Part shown: piece after piece, positions 25,704 to 35,478 of the stretch
How the letters are laid out: each line of letters opens with the position of its first letter
How positions within the stretch are numbered: position 1 is the first letter of the stretch
DNA from: Sulfitobacter aestuariivivens
GTDB taxonomy: Bacteria > Pseudomonadota > Alphaproteobacteria > Rhodobacterales > Rhodobacteraceae
Direction: 5' to 3'
NCBI RefSeq assembly: GCF_014763045.1
Contig: NZ_JACTAG010000001.1
Span: 1,240,001-1,304,000 of the forward strand
Length of the DNA stretch: 64,000 nt
Translations under genes and position numbers: made by a program
Notes under the pieces: model-generated
Told to the model about the DNA's origin: nothing
The model's database searches: none
Seen by the model: the letters and a program-made list of their open reading frames with translations, nothing else

Positions 25704-26528
25704 ATGAATTCAATGCGTAATATCACAAATATCCTTCAATTCGTTATGCAGCGCCTGGCTGTTGTCGTGTTTGTTGCCGCAGCACTTGCGCTGCTTGTTG
25801 CGACAGCGATGGCCGCTTTTGGGAATTGGGCCTGGATTTCGATCCCGATGCAGTATCAGGGGGCACCGGTCGAAAATGCGGGCATGTACGCCCAGATTGG
25901 CCTGACCGCGCTGGCAATCAGCCTGTGTTTCTTCCTGCCGTCGAGCTCGCGGGTGATGCAGCTGGAAAATTCACACCGTCAATTCTCCGTTGGTATGCAG
26001 GATGTTGCGCGCGCTTATGCAGCAGTTCACGCTGCCGATCGAAAGCAGAATTTCCAGCTGAGCTCTGAGTTTGACGCCGTGCGCGAACGCCTTGCCTATC
26101 TGCGCGATCACCCTGATCTGAGCACGCTTGAGCCAAAGGTTCTCGAGATTGCAGCGCAGATGAGCCACATGTCTGCCGAATTGGCTGAAGTGTATTCCGA
26201 CGACAAAATTTCCCGCGCCCGCAGTTTTCTTGAGCAGCGGCAAGAGGAGATTGATCTATTCAACAGCCGCCTTGATCAAGCCAAAGGCATCTCGACCGAG
26301 ATGAAGCAATGGGTACATGAGGTCGAACTGGAAGAGAGCGTCTGCGCCGCCCAACTTGAACGTTTGCGCGAAGAGATGGCAACCATCCTGCCAGAGCTTG
26401 GAATTGAGAAGACTGTTCAGACCCTCGATATCGAACTGGATCAGGGAAGTGAAACAGACGAAGATGAAATCGGCTTTGCAGCGCAGGAAAACACCGTGAT
26501 TGAGATGTCACAAAAAGCGGCCGAATAA
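25704..26528 (+). CDS. two-helix membrane protein with coiled coil, unknown
   Basis: A 274-residue protein with two N-terminal transmembrane helices (about 12-38 and 60-80), then a long, charged, Gln/Glu-rich region (about 95-230) predicted to form coiled coil, and an acidic tail rich in Asp/Glu. The layout suggests a membrane-tethered scaffold facing the cytoplasm. No family recognised. GGGGGA lies about nine bases before the ATG. It is closed by a strong terminator at 26564, so it is a single-gene unit. Confidence 0.7.
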   Translation: MNSMRNITNILQFVMQRLAVVVFVAAALALLVATAMAAFGNWAWISIPMQYQGAPVENAGMYAQIGLTALAISLCFFLPSSSRVMQLENSHRQFSVGMQDVARAYAAVHAADRKQNFQLSSEFDAVRERLAYLRDHPDLSTLEPKVLEIAAQMSHMSAELAEVYSDDKISRARSFLEQRQEEIDLFNSRLDQAKGISTEMKQWVHEVELEESVCAAQLERLREEMATILPELGIEKTVQTLDIELDQGSETDEDEIGFAAQENTVIEMSQKAAE

Positions 26529-26563
26529 CCGAAGGCTGGCGGGCCGCCGTCACCACCATACGA

Positions 26564-26593
26564 AAAGGGCAATCTGTCGCCAGATTGCCCTTT
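26564..26593 (+). terminator. strong hairpin terminator
   Basis: A perfect 13-bp stem (AAAGGGCAATCTG / CAGATTGCCCTTT) with loop TCGC, ending in TTTCCTCATT, 35 bases after the coiled-coil protein gene. Symmetric A and T flanks mean it could work in both directions. Confidence 0.8.
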
Positions 26594-26624
26594 CCTCATT
26601 CAGGCCCCTGCGCCAAAAGGGGAC

Positions 26625-27992
26625 ATGGCTAAATCACCCACCACATTCACCTGTACTGCTTGCGGGGCTTCATACAACAAATGGTCCGGCAGGTGCGACG
26701 GGTGCGGGGAATGGAATACGATCCAGCAAGATCAGGGCATATCTGCCGGTCCGCCCAGCAAATCGCTTGGCGCCAAACGCGGGGCAGCCATCCATTTGAC
26801 CGATCTCGCCACACAGGAAGCCCCCCCTCCGCGAAGCCAGTCCGGTATTGGCGAACTTGACCGGGTGTTGGGTGGCGGTCTGGTGCCAGCGTCGGCGACG
26901 CTCGTAGGGGGGGACCCGGGTATCGGCAAATCAACCTTGCTGCTTCAGGCCGCCGCGCATTTTGCGCGTGCCGGGCTCAAGACGATCTATGTCAGCGGCG
27001 AAGAAGCTAGCGCACAGGTGCGGATGCGTGCGCAGCGTCTGGGCCTTGCGGATGCACCCGTGAAGTTGGCCGCGGAGACCAATCTGCGCGATATACTTAC
27101 CACGCTTGAAGCCGAACGCCCGCAACTGGCGATCATTGATTCGATCCAGACTATGTGGGCCGATAACGTGGAAAGCGCACCGGGATCTGTCAGTCAGGTG
27201 CGCGCTGCGGCGCACGAATTGACCAGCTTTGCCAAACGGCGCGGCGTGTCGGTCATCTTGGTGGGCCATGTGACCAAGGATGGTCAGATTGCTGGCCCGC
27301 GCGTGGTCGAGCATATGGTCGATACCGTGCTCTATTTCGAAGGCGAGCGCGGGCATCAGTTCCGTATCCTGCGCAGCGTCAAAAACCGTTTCGGTCCCGC
27401 AGATGAGATCGGCGTGTTTGAAATGACCGGCGCGGGGCTGGCACAGGTCACCAATCCTTCGGCCCTGTTTCTGAGCGAGCGCGGCCAGCCCGCCGCCGGG
27501 TCAGTGGTGTTTGCGGGCATCGAAGGCACCCGCCCCTTGCTGGTCGAACTGCAGGCGCTTGTGGCGCCCTCCCCGCATTCACAGGCCCGCAGAACGGTTG
27601 TCGGATGGGATGGCGGCCGCCTTGCCATGATCCTGGCCGTGCTCGAGGCACGCTGTGGCATCCCTTTTGCGGGGCTTGATGTGTATCTTAATGTCGCAGG
27701 GGGTATGAAGATCTCTGAACCGGCCGCCGATCTTGCGGTTGCAGCAGCACTGCTCAGCGCACGCGAAGATGTAGCTTTGCCCGCCGAAACCGTCGTTTTC
27801 GGCGAGATCAGCCTCTCTGGCGCGCTGCGACCCGCCAGCCAGACGGAAAATAGGTTGAAAGAAGCGCAAAAACTTGGTTTTACCTCCGCAATCGCGCCTC
27901 AGGGCGGGAAACCGGCGGGCAGTTCAGGTATGACACTCAATACCATGCGCGATCTGACCGGATTTGTGGGTGAAATATTTGGGGCCGGTTAG
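26625..27992 (+). CDS. radA: DNA repair protein RadA
   Basis: A 455-residue RadA/Sms. The N-terminal C4 zinc finger (Cys10, 13, 24, 27) is followed by Walker A GGDPGIGKST near residue 94, the RadA-specific KNRFG motif, and a C-terminal Lon-like domain with GISLSGALRP-type sequence. RadA drives branch migration in recombination repair. AGGGG precedes the ATG. cvpA follows by 28 bases and purF after it, the common alphaproteobacterial order. Confidence 0.97.
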   Translation: MAKSPTTFTCTACGASYNKWSGRCDGCGEWNTIQQDQGISAGPPSKSLGAKRGAAIHLTDLATQEAPPPRSQSGIGELDRVLGGGLVPASATLVGGDPGIGKSTLLLQAAAHFARAGLKTIYVSGEEASAQVRMRAQRLGLADAPVKLAAETNLRDILTTLEAERPQLAIIDSIQTMWADNVESAPGSVSQVRAAAHELTSFAKRRGVSVILVGHVTKDGQIAGPRVVEHMVDTVLYFEGERGHQFRILRSVKNRFGPADEIGVFEMTGAGLAQVTNPSALFLSERGQPAAGSVVFAGIEGTRPLLVELQALVAPSPHSQARRTVVGWDGGRLAMILAVLEARCGIPFAGLDVYLNVAGGMKISEPAADLAVAAALLSAREDVALPAETVVFGEISLSGALRPASQTENRLKEAQKLGFTSAIAPQGGKPAGSSGMTLNTMRDLTGFVGEIFGAG

Positions 27993-28020
27993 CCCTCTGA
28001 AAGAAGAAGGCAAAGCGCGC

Positions 28021-28575
28021 ATGGAAGGTTTTACCATCATTGACGGTGTTGTGGCACTGGTCATCGTCCTGTCCGCATTGCTAGCCTATGGGCGCGGTCT
28101 GGTCCGCGAAGCCATGGCGATTGTCGGCTGGATTGCTGCCGCCATCGTGGCGTTTCTTTTTGCGCCGCGCGTTGAACCGCTGGTGCGCGAATTGCCTGTC
28201 GTGGGCGAATTTCTGGCTGACAGCTGTGAATTGTCGATCATCGGGGCCTTTGCCCTTGTTCTGGCAATCACCCTGATCATCGTGTCGTTGTTCACGCCGC
28301 TGTTTTCATCCATCGTCCAGCGATCCTTTCTGGGTGGTATCGATCAGGGCCTTGGTTTTCTCTTTGGCGTCGTGCGTGGCATATTGCTGGTGGCGATTGC
28401 CTTCTTTGTCTATTCCACGGTCATCAGCACCGAAGAGATCACCATGGTGGACGACAGCCGCTCTGCGCAGGTTTTCGGCCGTTTTGTCGGACAGATCGAA
28501 GACCGCAATCCCGAACAGGCGATGGGCTGGGTTCAATCCCGATATGAAGAGCTGGTGGGCAACTGCGGCGAGTAA
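28021..28575 (+). CDS. cvpA: CvpA family membrane protein
   Basis: A 184-residue inner-membrane protein with four hydrophobic helices and the CvpA-type N-terminus (FTIIDGVVALVIVLSALLAYGRGLVREA). A GG-D loop LGGIDQGLGFLFGVVRG precedes helix four. In E. coli CvpA supports colicin V production and envelope tolerance. The linkage with purF is widely conserved. ATG 28021 is chosen; an in-frame extension to 27964 overlaps radA. Confidence 0.88.
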   Translation: MEGFTIIDGVVALVIVLSALLAYGRGLVREAMAIVGWIAAAIVAFLFAPRVEPLVRELPVVGEFLADSCELSIIGAFALVLAITLIIVSLFTPLFSSIVQRSFLGGIDQGLGFLFGVVRGILLVAIAFFVYSTVISTEEITMVDDSRSAQVFGRFVGQIEDRNPEQAMGWVQSRYEELVGNCGE

Positions 28576-28793
28576 GCTGCGCCGTCCTTCCCAAGCCGTC
28601 CATTCGAACAACCGACCTGCCGATCTGCCTGATTGCGGGCATCGAAATAGTGCGGAAACGACGCAGGTGCCATTTCAAGCGCATATGGCTTCTGCGATGG
28701 GGTGACACTGCCCTCCGATGTCCCTACATAGTGCCCACACCCTTAGCTGGATTCGGAGCTGCCACCCCCGTGCCCAAGAACGTGTCCAAGATC

Positions 28794-30278
28794 ATGCCCC
28801 CCGCCCATCCGTTCGACAGCTCGTATCTGGGCGAGGACGCCGATAGCGATAAGCTGAAAGAAGAATGCGGTATATTCGGTGTTGTCGGGGTGACGGACGC
28901 AGCCAACTTTGTAGCCCTCGGCCTTCATGCGCTGCAACATCGCGGACAAGAGGCTGGCGGCATCGTTAGCCATGATCCGGACGCGGGATTTCAGTCAGCA
29001 CGGCGCTTTGGTTATGTGCGCGACAACTTTACCTCGCAAAAGGTGATGGAAACCCTGCCCGGGGAACTGGCCATTGGCCATGTGCGCTATTCCACCGCAG
29101 GCTCCAAAGGGCAAACCGCGATCCGCGATGTGCAGCCCTTCTTTGGCGAGTTTGCCATGGGTGGTGCCGCAATTGCGCACAACGGAAACATCACCAATGC
29201 CAATACCCTGCGGCGCGAACTGATCGAACGCGGCTCTATCTTTCAAAGTTCGTCTGACAGCGAATGCATCATTCACCTGATGGCGCGTTCGATGGGGCGC
29301 AACATCCCCGACCGCATGGAAGAGGCGCTGCGCAAGGTCGAGGGCGCATTTTCCGTTGTCGCCATGACCCGCACCAAGCTGATCGGGGTGCGCGATCCGT
29401 TGGGCGTGCGCCCGCTTGTGCTGGGCAAGGTCGGCGATGGATATGCGCTTAGCTCTGAAACCTGCGCGCTGGATATCATCGGTGCAGAGTTCGTGCGCGA
29501 GATAAAACCCGGAGAGATGGTTGTCATCACGCCCGAGGGCGTCAAGAGCCACTTCCCCTTCCGCCCCCAGCCGTCGCGGTTTTGCATCTTCGAACACGTC
29601 TATTTCTCCCGTCCCGACAGTATTTTGGGCGGGCGCTCTGTTTATGAGACCCGCGAGGCGATTGGGCGGGAACTGGCGAAAGAGAGCCCAGTGGATGCTG
29701 ATATCGTCTGCCCGGTGCCCGACAGTGGCACGCCTGCCGCCATCGGCTACAGTCTGCAAAGCGGCATCCCCTACGCCATGGGCATCATCCGCAATCAATA
29801 CATGGGCCGCACCTTCATTGAACCGACAGAGCAGATCCGCAACATGGGTGTGCGTCTCAAACTCAACGTGAACCGCGCGCTGATCCGCGGCAAGCGGGTC
29901 ATTCTGGTCGATGACAGCGTTGTGCGGGGCACGACAAGCCGCAAGATCAAGGAAATGATCCTGGATGCAGGTGCCAAGGAAGTTCATTTTCGCATCGCGT
30001 CACCGCCCACCGCATGGCCATGCTTTTACGGGGTCGACACGCCGCAGCGCGAAAAGCTGCTGGCCGCCACCATGTCCGAATCCGAAATGCGCGAGCATCT
30101 TGCGGTCGACAGTCTGAAATTTATCTCGCTCGACGGTCTTTACCGCGCAGTTGGAGAAGCCGAAGGGCGCAACAACGCCTGCCCGCAATACTGCGATGCA
30201 TGCTTTTCGGGCGACTATCCGGTCATTCCCGCCGACAAAGTCGACGAAGGCTTTGAGATGAAGACTGCTGCCGAATAG
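28794..30278 (+). CDS. purF: amidophosphoribosyltransferase, Fe-S (Bacillus) type
   Basis: A 494-residue precursor of the first committed purine enzyme (PRPP + glutamine to phosphoribosylamine). The nucleophile is Cys25 in KEECGIFG, so a 24-residue propeptide must be removed. PRPP loop VILVDDSVVRGTT is present. Four cysteines match the 4Fe-4S sites of the Bacillus enzyme: FCIFEHVYFSRPDS, WPCFYGVDT and CDAC near the C-terminus. Start ATG 28794 is likely, with in-frame GTG at 28770 and 28782 possible. No PurR-like operator is recognised in the 219 bases upstream. Confidence 0.95.
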   Translation: MPPAHPFDSSYLGEDADSDKLKEECGIFGVVGVTDAANFVALGLHALQHRGQEAGGIVSHDPDAGFQSARRFGYVRDNFTSQKVMETLPGELAIGHVRYSTAGSKGQTAIRDVQPFFGEFAMGGAAIAHNGNITNANTLRRELIERGSIFQSSSDSECIIHLMARSMGRNIPDRMEEALRKVEGAFSVVAMTRTKLIGVRDPLGVRPLVLGKVGDGYALSSETCALDIIGAEFVREIKPGEMVVITPEGVKSHFPFRPQPSRFCIFEHVYFSRPDSILGGRSVYETREAIGRELAKESPVDADIVCPVPDSGTPAAIGYSLQSGIPYAMGIIRNQYMGRTFIEPTEQIRNMGVRLKLNVNRALIRGKRVILVDDSVVRGTTSRKIKEMILDAGAKEVHFRIASPPTAWPCFYGVDTPQREKLLAATMSESEMREHLAVDSLKFISLDGLYRAVGEAEGRNNACPQYCDACFSGDYPVIPADKVDEGFEMKTAAE

Positions 30279-30322
30279 GTCTGCTGTCGCTTTCTGACAC
30301 CAGCCTGTGTCATGGTCCGTTG

Positions 30323-30730
30323 ATGATCAACACGCCCAATCCCTTTCGTTCCCGCATCGCGGACTGGCCTGAACCGGCACGAACTGCGTTTGATCAGCTG
30401 CGCCAGATTTTTCTTGAATGTGCAGACGCAGTACAGGTTGGCCCACCAGAGGAAAGTCTTAAACGGGGCCAACCGGCCTGGCGGCCGCTCAAACCCCGGA
30501 CAGGATCGACCGCGCGCATTGACTGGCATGCTGACGCCGCTGATCTGTTGTCGCTGTATGTGGACTGCAAGACCGATCTGGCCGTACGGATGCGAGCGCT
30601 TTATCCCGATCTGCCCGTCAACGATGGTCAAAGGCATCTGGCGATCGACCTGCACGCACCGGTTCCCACGCAGGCGATTTCCCATCTGGCAGAAATGGCA
30701 TTCACCTATCATCTGGCGAAGAAACAATAA
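30323..30730 (+). CDS. DUF1801 domain-containing protein
   Basis: A 135-residue protein matching the DUF1801 (YdhG-like) fold: W-P-x-P-A-R-x-A-F-D-Q-L-R N-terminus, a K-R-G-Q-P-A-W-R-P segment, LYVDCKTDL and a C-terminal helix. Function of the family is unknown. ATG 30323 overlaps a TTG at 30320. It follows purF by 44 bases and may be on the same transcript. Confidence 0.75.
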   Translation: MINTPNPFRSRIADWPEPARTAFDQLRQIFLECADAVQVGPPEESLKRGQPAWRPLKPRTGSTARIDWHADAADLLSLYVDCKTDLAVRMRALYPDLPVNDGQRHLAIDLHAPVPTQAISHLAEMAFTYHLAKKQ

Positions 30731-30854
30731 CGCACCGCACGTAAGCATTTTTTGGCCGACGGTGCCGTTCACCCCTTTAACATGGTCTTTCGCATTGTTA
30801 GCTGCACTGCAGCATAGAAACAGGCAGACTGCGCTGCGGCGCAGAGAGGACATC

Positions 30855-31121
30855 ATGACGACCGATAGTGACGGGACGCAGACGCCTCCCGAAGTGGTCA
30901 AGGCGGCCACGCAACAAGTACGGCTTTCGCGCATCACGCTGATTGGCGTGTTTGGCAGCACAGAGGCGCCTGGCGCTTTGATCCGGGGGCCTGACGGCAA
31001 GATTGACCGCGTCACAGTGGGCGATGTCGCCTCCGGTGGTCGTGTTGCGGCGATTGGCGAAGACCGGGTCGTGATTGCGAAGGGCGGCAAGACGACTGTC
31101 CTCAAGCTGCCCGAAGTCTGA
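30855..31121 (+). CDS. small protein with GspC/PilP-like beta domain
   Basis: An 88-residue protein. After a 25-residue polar N-terminus, the sequence ITLIGVFGSTEAPGALIRGPDGKIDRVTVGD resembles the small beta domain of GspC/PilP proteins, which binds secretins, and it ends with a V-I-x-K-G-G-K-T repeat. No membrane segment or secretion genes are nearby, so the likeness may be fold-level only. GAGAGGA is eight bases before the ATG. Confidence 0.6.
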   Translation: MTTDSDGTQTPPEVVKAATQQVRLSRITLIGVFGSTEAPGALIRGPDGKIDRVTVGDVASGGRVAAIGEDRVVIAKGGKTTVLKLPEV

Positions 31122-31167
31122 AATTGCCTGCTTGACGGCAGGCCGGACGCGGTGCAAAGCGCGAGCC

Positions 31168-31803
31168 ATGACAAAGACAGCATTGATCACCGGCGCCTCA
31201 CGCGGTCTGGGCGCAGCCCTGGCCGAGGCGCTTGCACCTGGTCACCACGTGATCGCCGTGGGCCGCACCACCGGCGCGCTGGAAGAACTCGACGACCGCA
31301 TCAAGGCCAAAGGTGGATCCGCCACGCTTGCGCCGATGGACATCACCGTACCTGATGCCATGGCAACCCTTTGCCGTGGAATTCACGACCGCTGGGGCCA
31401 TCTGGACCTGTGGGTTCACACAGCAATCCATGCCGCCCCGCTTGCGCCTGCCGTCCATGTCGACGCCAAGGACATGGCCAAATCCGTTGCCTGCAATGTC
31501 ACCGCCACTGGGACCCTGATCGCCTATGTTGCCCCGCTGTTGGGGCAGACAGGTCAGGCGGTATTCTTTGACGACCCGCGACAGGGCGAGAAGTTCTTTG
31601 GTGCCTATGGGTCCACCAAGGCCGCGCAAATCGCCCTTGCGCGCAGCTGGCAACAAGAAGCTTTGAAAACCGGGCCAAAAGTCCACGTGGTCACACCGCA
31701 CCCCATGCCCACCGCCACACGCGCGCGGTTCTTTCCAGGAGAAGACCGCAGCACGCTCCATGATATCCACGCGCAGGCGGCTGCGGTTTTGGCGCAACTC
31801 TAG
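31168..31803 (+). CDS. short-chain dehydrogenase/reductase
   Basis: A 211-residue SDR. The NAD(P) glycine motif TGASRGLG starts near residue 8, MDIT follows at the adenine pocket, and the catalytic Tyr-Lys appears as YGSTKAA. The usual catalytic serine position is not obvious ([11 protein letters not shown]). Slightly shorter than the 250-residue norm. Substrate unknown. Follows the small beta-domain gene by 46 bases. Confidence 0.82.
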   Translation: MTKTALITGASRGLGAALAEALAPGHHVIAVGRTTGALEELDDRIKAKGGSATLAPMDITVPDAMATLCRGIHDRWGHLDLWVHTAIHAAPLAPAVHVDAKDMAKSVACNVTATGTLIAYVAPLLGQTGQAVFFDDPRQGEKFFGAYGSTKAAQIALARSWQQEALKTGPKVHVVTPHPMPTATRARFFPGEDRSTLHDIHAQAAAVLAQL

Positions 31804-31804
31804 C

Positions 31805-31828
31805 CTTTCACCCTTTTGTCAAATACCT
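31805..31828. repeat. intergenic repeat copy A (TTTCACCC...AATACCT)
   Basis: TTTCACCCTTTTGTCAAATACCT, nearly identical to copies at 38369 and 52343 (one inserted G). Lies between the SDR and surE genes. Confidence 0.6.
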
Positions 31829-31883
31829 GCCATCGCTTGCCGCCTGCGGGTCCCTCTCCTATCAAGGGAAAAAAGGGACCGGC

Positions 31884-32672
31884 ATGCGCATTCTCATCAC
31901 CAATGACGACGGCATCAATGCGCCGGGGCTCAAAGTGCTCAAGGCCATTGCCGAAGAGATTGCCGGCCCCACGGGAGAAGTCTGGACCTGCGCGCCTGCT
32001 TTTGAGCAATCCGGCGTCGGTCACTGCATTTCCTACACGCACCCCTTCATGGTCGGTAAAATGGATGACCGCACCTTCGCGGCAGAAGGCTCACCCGCCG
32101 ATTGCGTGCTGGCCGCCTTGCACGACGCGATGACCGCCGCACCGCCCGATCTGGTGCTGTCTGGTGTGAACCGGGGCAATAACTCGGCTGAAAACACGCT
32201 CTACTCCGGCACAATCGGCGCCGCGATGGAGGCCGCTCTGCAAGGTCTGCCCGCCGTTGCGCTGTCGCAATACTACGGTCCCGGCAACCGGGATCTTGAG
32301 GATCCGTTTGAGGCATCCGCCCAACATGGCGCAGAGGTGGTCAGGCGCATTCTGGACAACAGCCCGGCGGAAAAAGAAGGATACCGCCTGTTCTTCAACG
32401 TGAATTTTCCTCCCGTCGCCGCAAAGGATGTCAAAGGCATCCGGCTTGCCCCGCAAGGGTTCCGCGAGGGGCTGGGCTTTCACACGCAACCCCATTTGGC
32501 GCCGTCGGGGCGGCGGTTCTTGTGGATCACCGGAGGCGATCAGCAAAAGCGCAAAACGGCTGCGGATGCTGATGCAGCCGTTAACCTTGAAGGGTATATT
32601 TCCGTCACGCCCATGCGTGCGGACCTGACCGATCACTCCGCCTTGAGCACGCTGAAAGGGATCAGTAGATGA
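31884..32672 (+). CDS. surE: 5'/3'-nucleotidase SurE
   Basis: A 262-residue metal-dependent nucleotidase active in stationary-phase survival. The hallmark [13 protein letters not shown] opens the protein (Asp8/Asp9), then SGVNRGNN and the [11 protein letters not shown] segment. Its stop overlaps the pcm start (ATGA), giving the classical surE-pcm pair. Confidence 0.96.
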   Translation: MRILITNDDGINAPGLKVLKAIAEEIAGPTGEVWTCAPAFEQSGVGHCISYTHPFMVGKMDDRTFAAEGSPADCVLAALHDAMTAAPPDLVLSGVNRGNNSAENTLYSGTIGAAMEAALQGLPAVALSQYYGPGNRDLEDPFEASAQHGAEVVRRILDNSPAEKEGYRLFFNVNFPPVAAKDVKGIRLAPQGFREGLGFHTQPHLAPSGRRFLWITGGDQQKRKTAADADAAVNLEGYISVTPMRADLTDHSALSTLKGISR

Positions 32673-33325
32673 GCCAGGCGGCGGGTTTCGATGCGGAGCG
32701 GAAAATGCAATTCCTTTATGCGCTCCGCTCAAAGGGGGTGACGGATGCCCGCGTGCTTTCGGCCATGGAGGGGGTTGATCGCGGCCCCTTCATTCGGGGT
32801 CTCTTTTCAGAACGCGCCTACGAGGACATGCCTCTGCCTATTGCCTGCGGGCAGACGATCAGTCAGCCCTCGGTCGTCGGTCTGATGACACAAGCGCTAG
32901 AGGTGACCCCGCGCGACAAGGTGTTGGAAATCGGCACAGGATCAGGTTATCAGGCCGCCATCCTCAGCAAGCTTGCGCGGCGGGTTTATACCATCGATCG
33001 ACATCGCAGGCTGGTCCGCGAAGCGCGCGCAATTTTCACGGCCCAGGACCTGACGAACATCACTGCCATCACTGCCGATGGCAGCCACGGCCTCGCAGAG
33101 CAGGCCCCCTTTGACCGCATCATCATTACCGCCGCTGCCGAAGACCCGCCCGGCCCCCTGCTGGCCCAACTGAAAGAAGGGGGCATCATGGTGCTGCCCG
33201 TTGGCCAGTCGGACGCCGTCCAGCACCTTATTCGCGTGCGGAAAACCGCCGATGGGCTGGAATACGACGAATTGCGGGCTGTCCGCTTTGTTCCTTTGCT
33301 AGAAGGGTTGGGCAAAGATACATAA
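32669..33325 (+). CDS. pcm: protein-L-isoaspartate O-methyltransferase
   Basis: A 218-residue SAM methyltransferase that repairs isoaspartyl residues. The N-terminal GQTISQP and SAM motif [13 protein letters not shown] are present, and [11 protein letters not shown] and [12 protein letters not shown] follow as in Pcm. Coupled to surE and followed 55 bases later by the NlpD-like gene, as in gammaproteobacteria. Confidence 0.95.
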   Translation: MSQAAGFDAERKMQFLYALRSKGVTDARVLSAMEGVDRGPFIRGLFSERAYEDMPLPIACGQTISQPSVVGLMTQALEVTPRDKVLEIGTGSGYQAAILSKLARRVYTIDRHRRLVREARAIFTAQDLTNITAITADGSHGLAEQAPFDRIIITAAAEDPPGPLLAQLKEGGIMVLPVGQSDAVQHLIRVRKTADGLEYDELRAVRFVPLLEGLGKDT

Positions 33326-33380
33326 ATACTGTAGAGTGCGCGAAAATCCCGGATGAACACGGGGTGGCAGTGATGAGGAC

Positions 33381-34613
33381 ATGCAGATGCGTCATAGTTT
33401 GAAGGGCCGCCGTGGGCGGCTTGCGGTGCTGGCAGGCAGCAGCGCGGTTGTGTTGGCCGGGTGCGCGGGGCAACCGCTTGATTTTGATCTGCGTGGTCTG
33501 AACGGCGGGTTCACCACGGCCCAAGCCGCAACCGCACCACTTGCCGCACGTCCCGTTCCTGACAACCGCGGCGTCATTTCCTATCCAAATTATCAGGTGG
33601 TTGTCGCCAAGCGTGGCGACACGCTGGTCGATGTGGCCACGCGTGTCGGTGCGAATGCGAACGCGCTGGCCAGCTACAACGGTATTGCCACGAATGTGCC
33701 TTTGCGTCAGGGCGAAATCATCGCGCTGCCCGACCGCGTCGCGGAACCATCACCGGCAACGGGTGCCAGTGGCACAGGACCCATCCAGCCGGTCGACATC
33801 AGCACGCTTGCGGGCAACGCCATCGACAGCGCTCCGGCGACGCCGGCTGTGCAAACCGCCGCCCTGCCCTCTGCACCTGCGACAAAACCCAAAGGACAGA
33901 CCGGCAAGGAACCCGTCCGCCACCGTGTGGAACGGGGTGAGACGGCCTATACCGTCGCGCGACTTTACAGCGTGCCGGTCAAAGCGCTGGCAGAATGGAA
34001 CGGGCTTGGCTCAGATTTCGCGATCCGAGAAGGTCAGTTCCTGCTGATCCCCGTGCCCCAGCAAAACCCGCCCAAGCGGGCCACCGCAGCTGCATCTCCA
34101 CCCGAAACCACACTGCCAGGTGTTGGCAGCCCGACGCCGACACCTCCCTCAGCAGCCAAGCCGTTGCCGGATGACAAGACCGCAACACCGGCCCCTGCGG
34201 CCACCACCCAGCCCAGCAAACCAGTGGCCGACGTGGGCCAGACCACCAGACCTGCCGCGACGGGCAAGTTGCTGCCCCCCGTTCAGGGCAGCATCATCCG
34301 CGCCTACGCCAAGGGCAAGAACGAAGGGATCAACATCAAGGGCGCCCCCGGCGCCGCCGTGAAAGCCGCTGACGCCGGAACCGTCGCTGCGATCACCAAA
34401 AGTGCCGAAGGCGTGCCCATCATCGTGGTGCGCCATGGCGGCAACCTGTTGACGGTCTACGCCAACGTGACCGACGTCAGCGTCGCCAAGGGCGATAGCG
34501 TGAGCCGTGGACAGTCAATTGCAAAGCTGCGCAGCGGCAATGACGCCTATGTCCATTTTGAAGTCCGCGAGGGTTTTGACAGCGTCGATCCCGGCCCGTT
34601 CATCAACGGCTGA
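33381..34613 (+). CDS. NlpD-like lipoprotein: two LysM domains + degenerate LytM domain
   Basis: A 410-residue outer-membrane-type lipoprotein. Lipobox LAGC places the lipidated cysteine at about 28. LysM domains at about 67-114 and 177-222 bind peptidoglycan; a Pro/Ala/Thr-rich linker leads to an M23/LytM domain (about 305-410). The zinc ligands of active LytM are changed: G-I-N-I-K-G replaces the H-x-G-x-D start, and YVHFEV the HLHFEV motif. It should therefore activate amidases, as NlpD/EnvC do, rather than cut peptidoglycan. A second Met two codons in is an equal start candidate. Confidence 0.88.
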   Translation: MQMRHSLKGRRGRLAVLAGSSAVVLAGCAGQPLDFDLRGLNGGFTTAQAATAPLAARPVPDNRGVISYPNYQVVVAKRGDTLVDVATRVGANANALASYNGIATNVPLRQGEIIALPDRVAEPSPATGASGTGPIQPVDISTLAGNAIDSAPATPAVQTAALPSAPATKPKGQTGKEPVRHRVERGETAYTVARLYSVPVKALAEWNGLGSDFAIREGQFLLIPVPQQNPPKRATAAASPPETTLPGVGSPTPTPPSAAKPLPDDKTATPAPAATTQPSKPVADVGQTTRPAATGKLLPPVQGSIIRAYAKGKNEGINIKGAPGAAVKAADAGTVAAITKSAEGVPIIVVRHGGNLLTVYANVTDVSVAKGDSVSRGQSIAKLRSGNDAYVHFEVREGFDSVDPGPFING

Positions 34614-34629
34614 TCAATGGGCGGGGCCC

Positions 34630-35478
34630 CTAGCCTGCGTTGACCTGCACGCCTTTGCGCCCTGCAAGATCTACAAAGTACTGCCAGGCCACACGACCTG
34701 ATCGGGCGCCACGGGTGGCCTGCCATTCGATGGCTTCCGCCCGCAAGGTGTCATCGTCGATACACACATCATATGCATCACAATATCCCCGGATCATCGC
34801 CAGATATTGATCCTGATCGCAAGGGTGGAACCCCAGCCAAAGGCCGAACCGGTCGGACAGTGACACCTTTTCTTCCACCGCCTCTGAGGGGTTGATGGCA
34901 GAGCCGCGCTCGTTCTCGATCATGTCGCGTGGCATCAGGTGCCGCCGGTTCGACGTGGCATAAAGGACCACATTGTCAGGGCGCCCTTCGATGCCACCAT
35001 CAAGCACCGCCTTGAGCGATTTGTAATGGGCATCGTCATGACCAAAGCTCAGGTCATCACAAAAAAGGATAAACCGCTGCGGTGCTCCGCGCAAAAGGTT
35101 CAGCAATCTCCCGACAGAAGGAAGATCCTCGCGCTGCAATTCGACGATGCGCAGCGCCTGGGAACTTGCATGAACCGCGCCATGCACCGCCTTGACAAGG
35201 CTTGACTTTCCCATGCCTCGGGCGCCCCATAGCAAGGCGTTGTTCGCAGGCAACCCATCCGCGAATTGCCGCGTATTTGCCAACAGCGTGTCGCGGGAAC
35301 GGTCCACGCCGATCAGCAGATCCAGCGGCACCCTTGCAACCTTTTCTACAGGCTCCAGCCGGTCAGGGTCGGTGTGCCAGACAAAGGCCGCAGCCGCATC
35401 AAAATCAGGTGCATCCCGCGGGGCCGGTGCCATCCGTTCGAGCGCTGCGGCGATGCGATCCATCGGATCGGTGGTCAT
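34630..35478 (-). CDS. DUF815 family P-loop ATPase
   Basis: A 282-residue AAA-like ATPase of the DUF815 family. Walker A GARGMGKSS is at residues 85-93, and FILFCDDLSFGHDD supplies Walker B. Role unknown. Its start overlaps the tatC stop by four bases (ATGA), so it is the last gene of a tatA-tatB-tatC-DUF815 transcript, and it converges on the NlpD-like gene. Confidence 0.87.
   Translation of the reverse strand: MTTDPMDRIAAALERMAPAPRDAPDFDAAAAFVWHTDPDRLEPVEKVARVPLDLLIGVDRSRDTLLANTRQFADGLPANNALLWGARGMGKSSLVKAVHGAVHASSQALRIVELQREDLPSVGRLLNLLRGAPQRFILFCDDLSFGHDDAHYKSLKAVLDGGIEGRPDNVVLYATSNRRHLMPRDMIENERGSAINPSEAVEEKVSLSDRFGLWLGFHPCDQDQYLAMIRGYCDAYDVCIDDDTLRAEAIEWQATRGARSGRVAWQYFVDLAGRKGVQVNAG

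Noticed and set aside
28576..28793. Riboswitch or PurR site before purF
   Set aside because: No purine riboswitch core or palindromic PUR box recognised in the 218 bases.
28995..29987. 330-codon open frame on the minus strand inside purF
   Set aside because: Antisense of the conserved PurF core; no recognisable domain.
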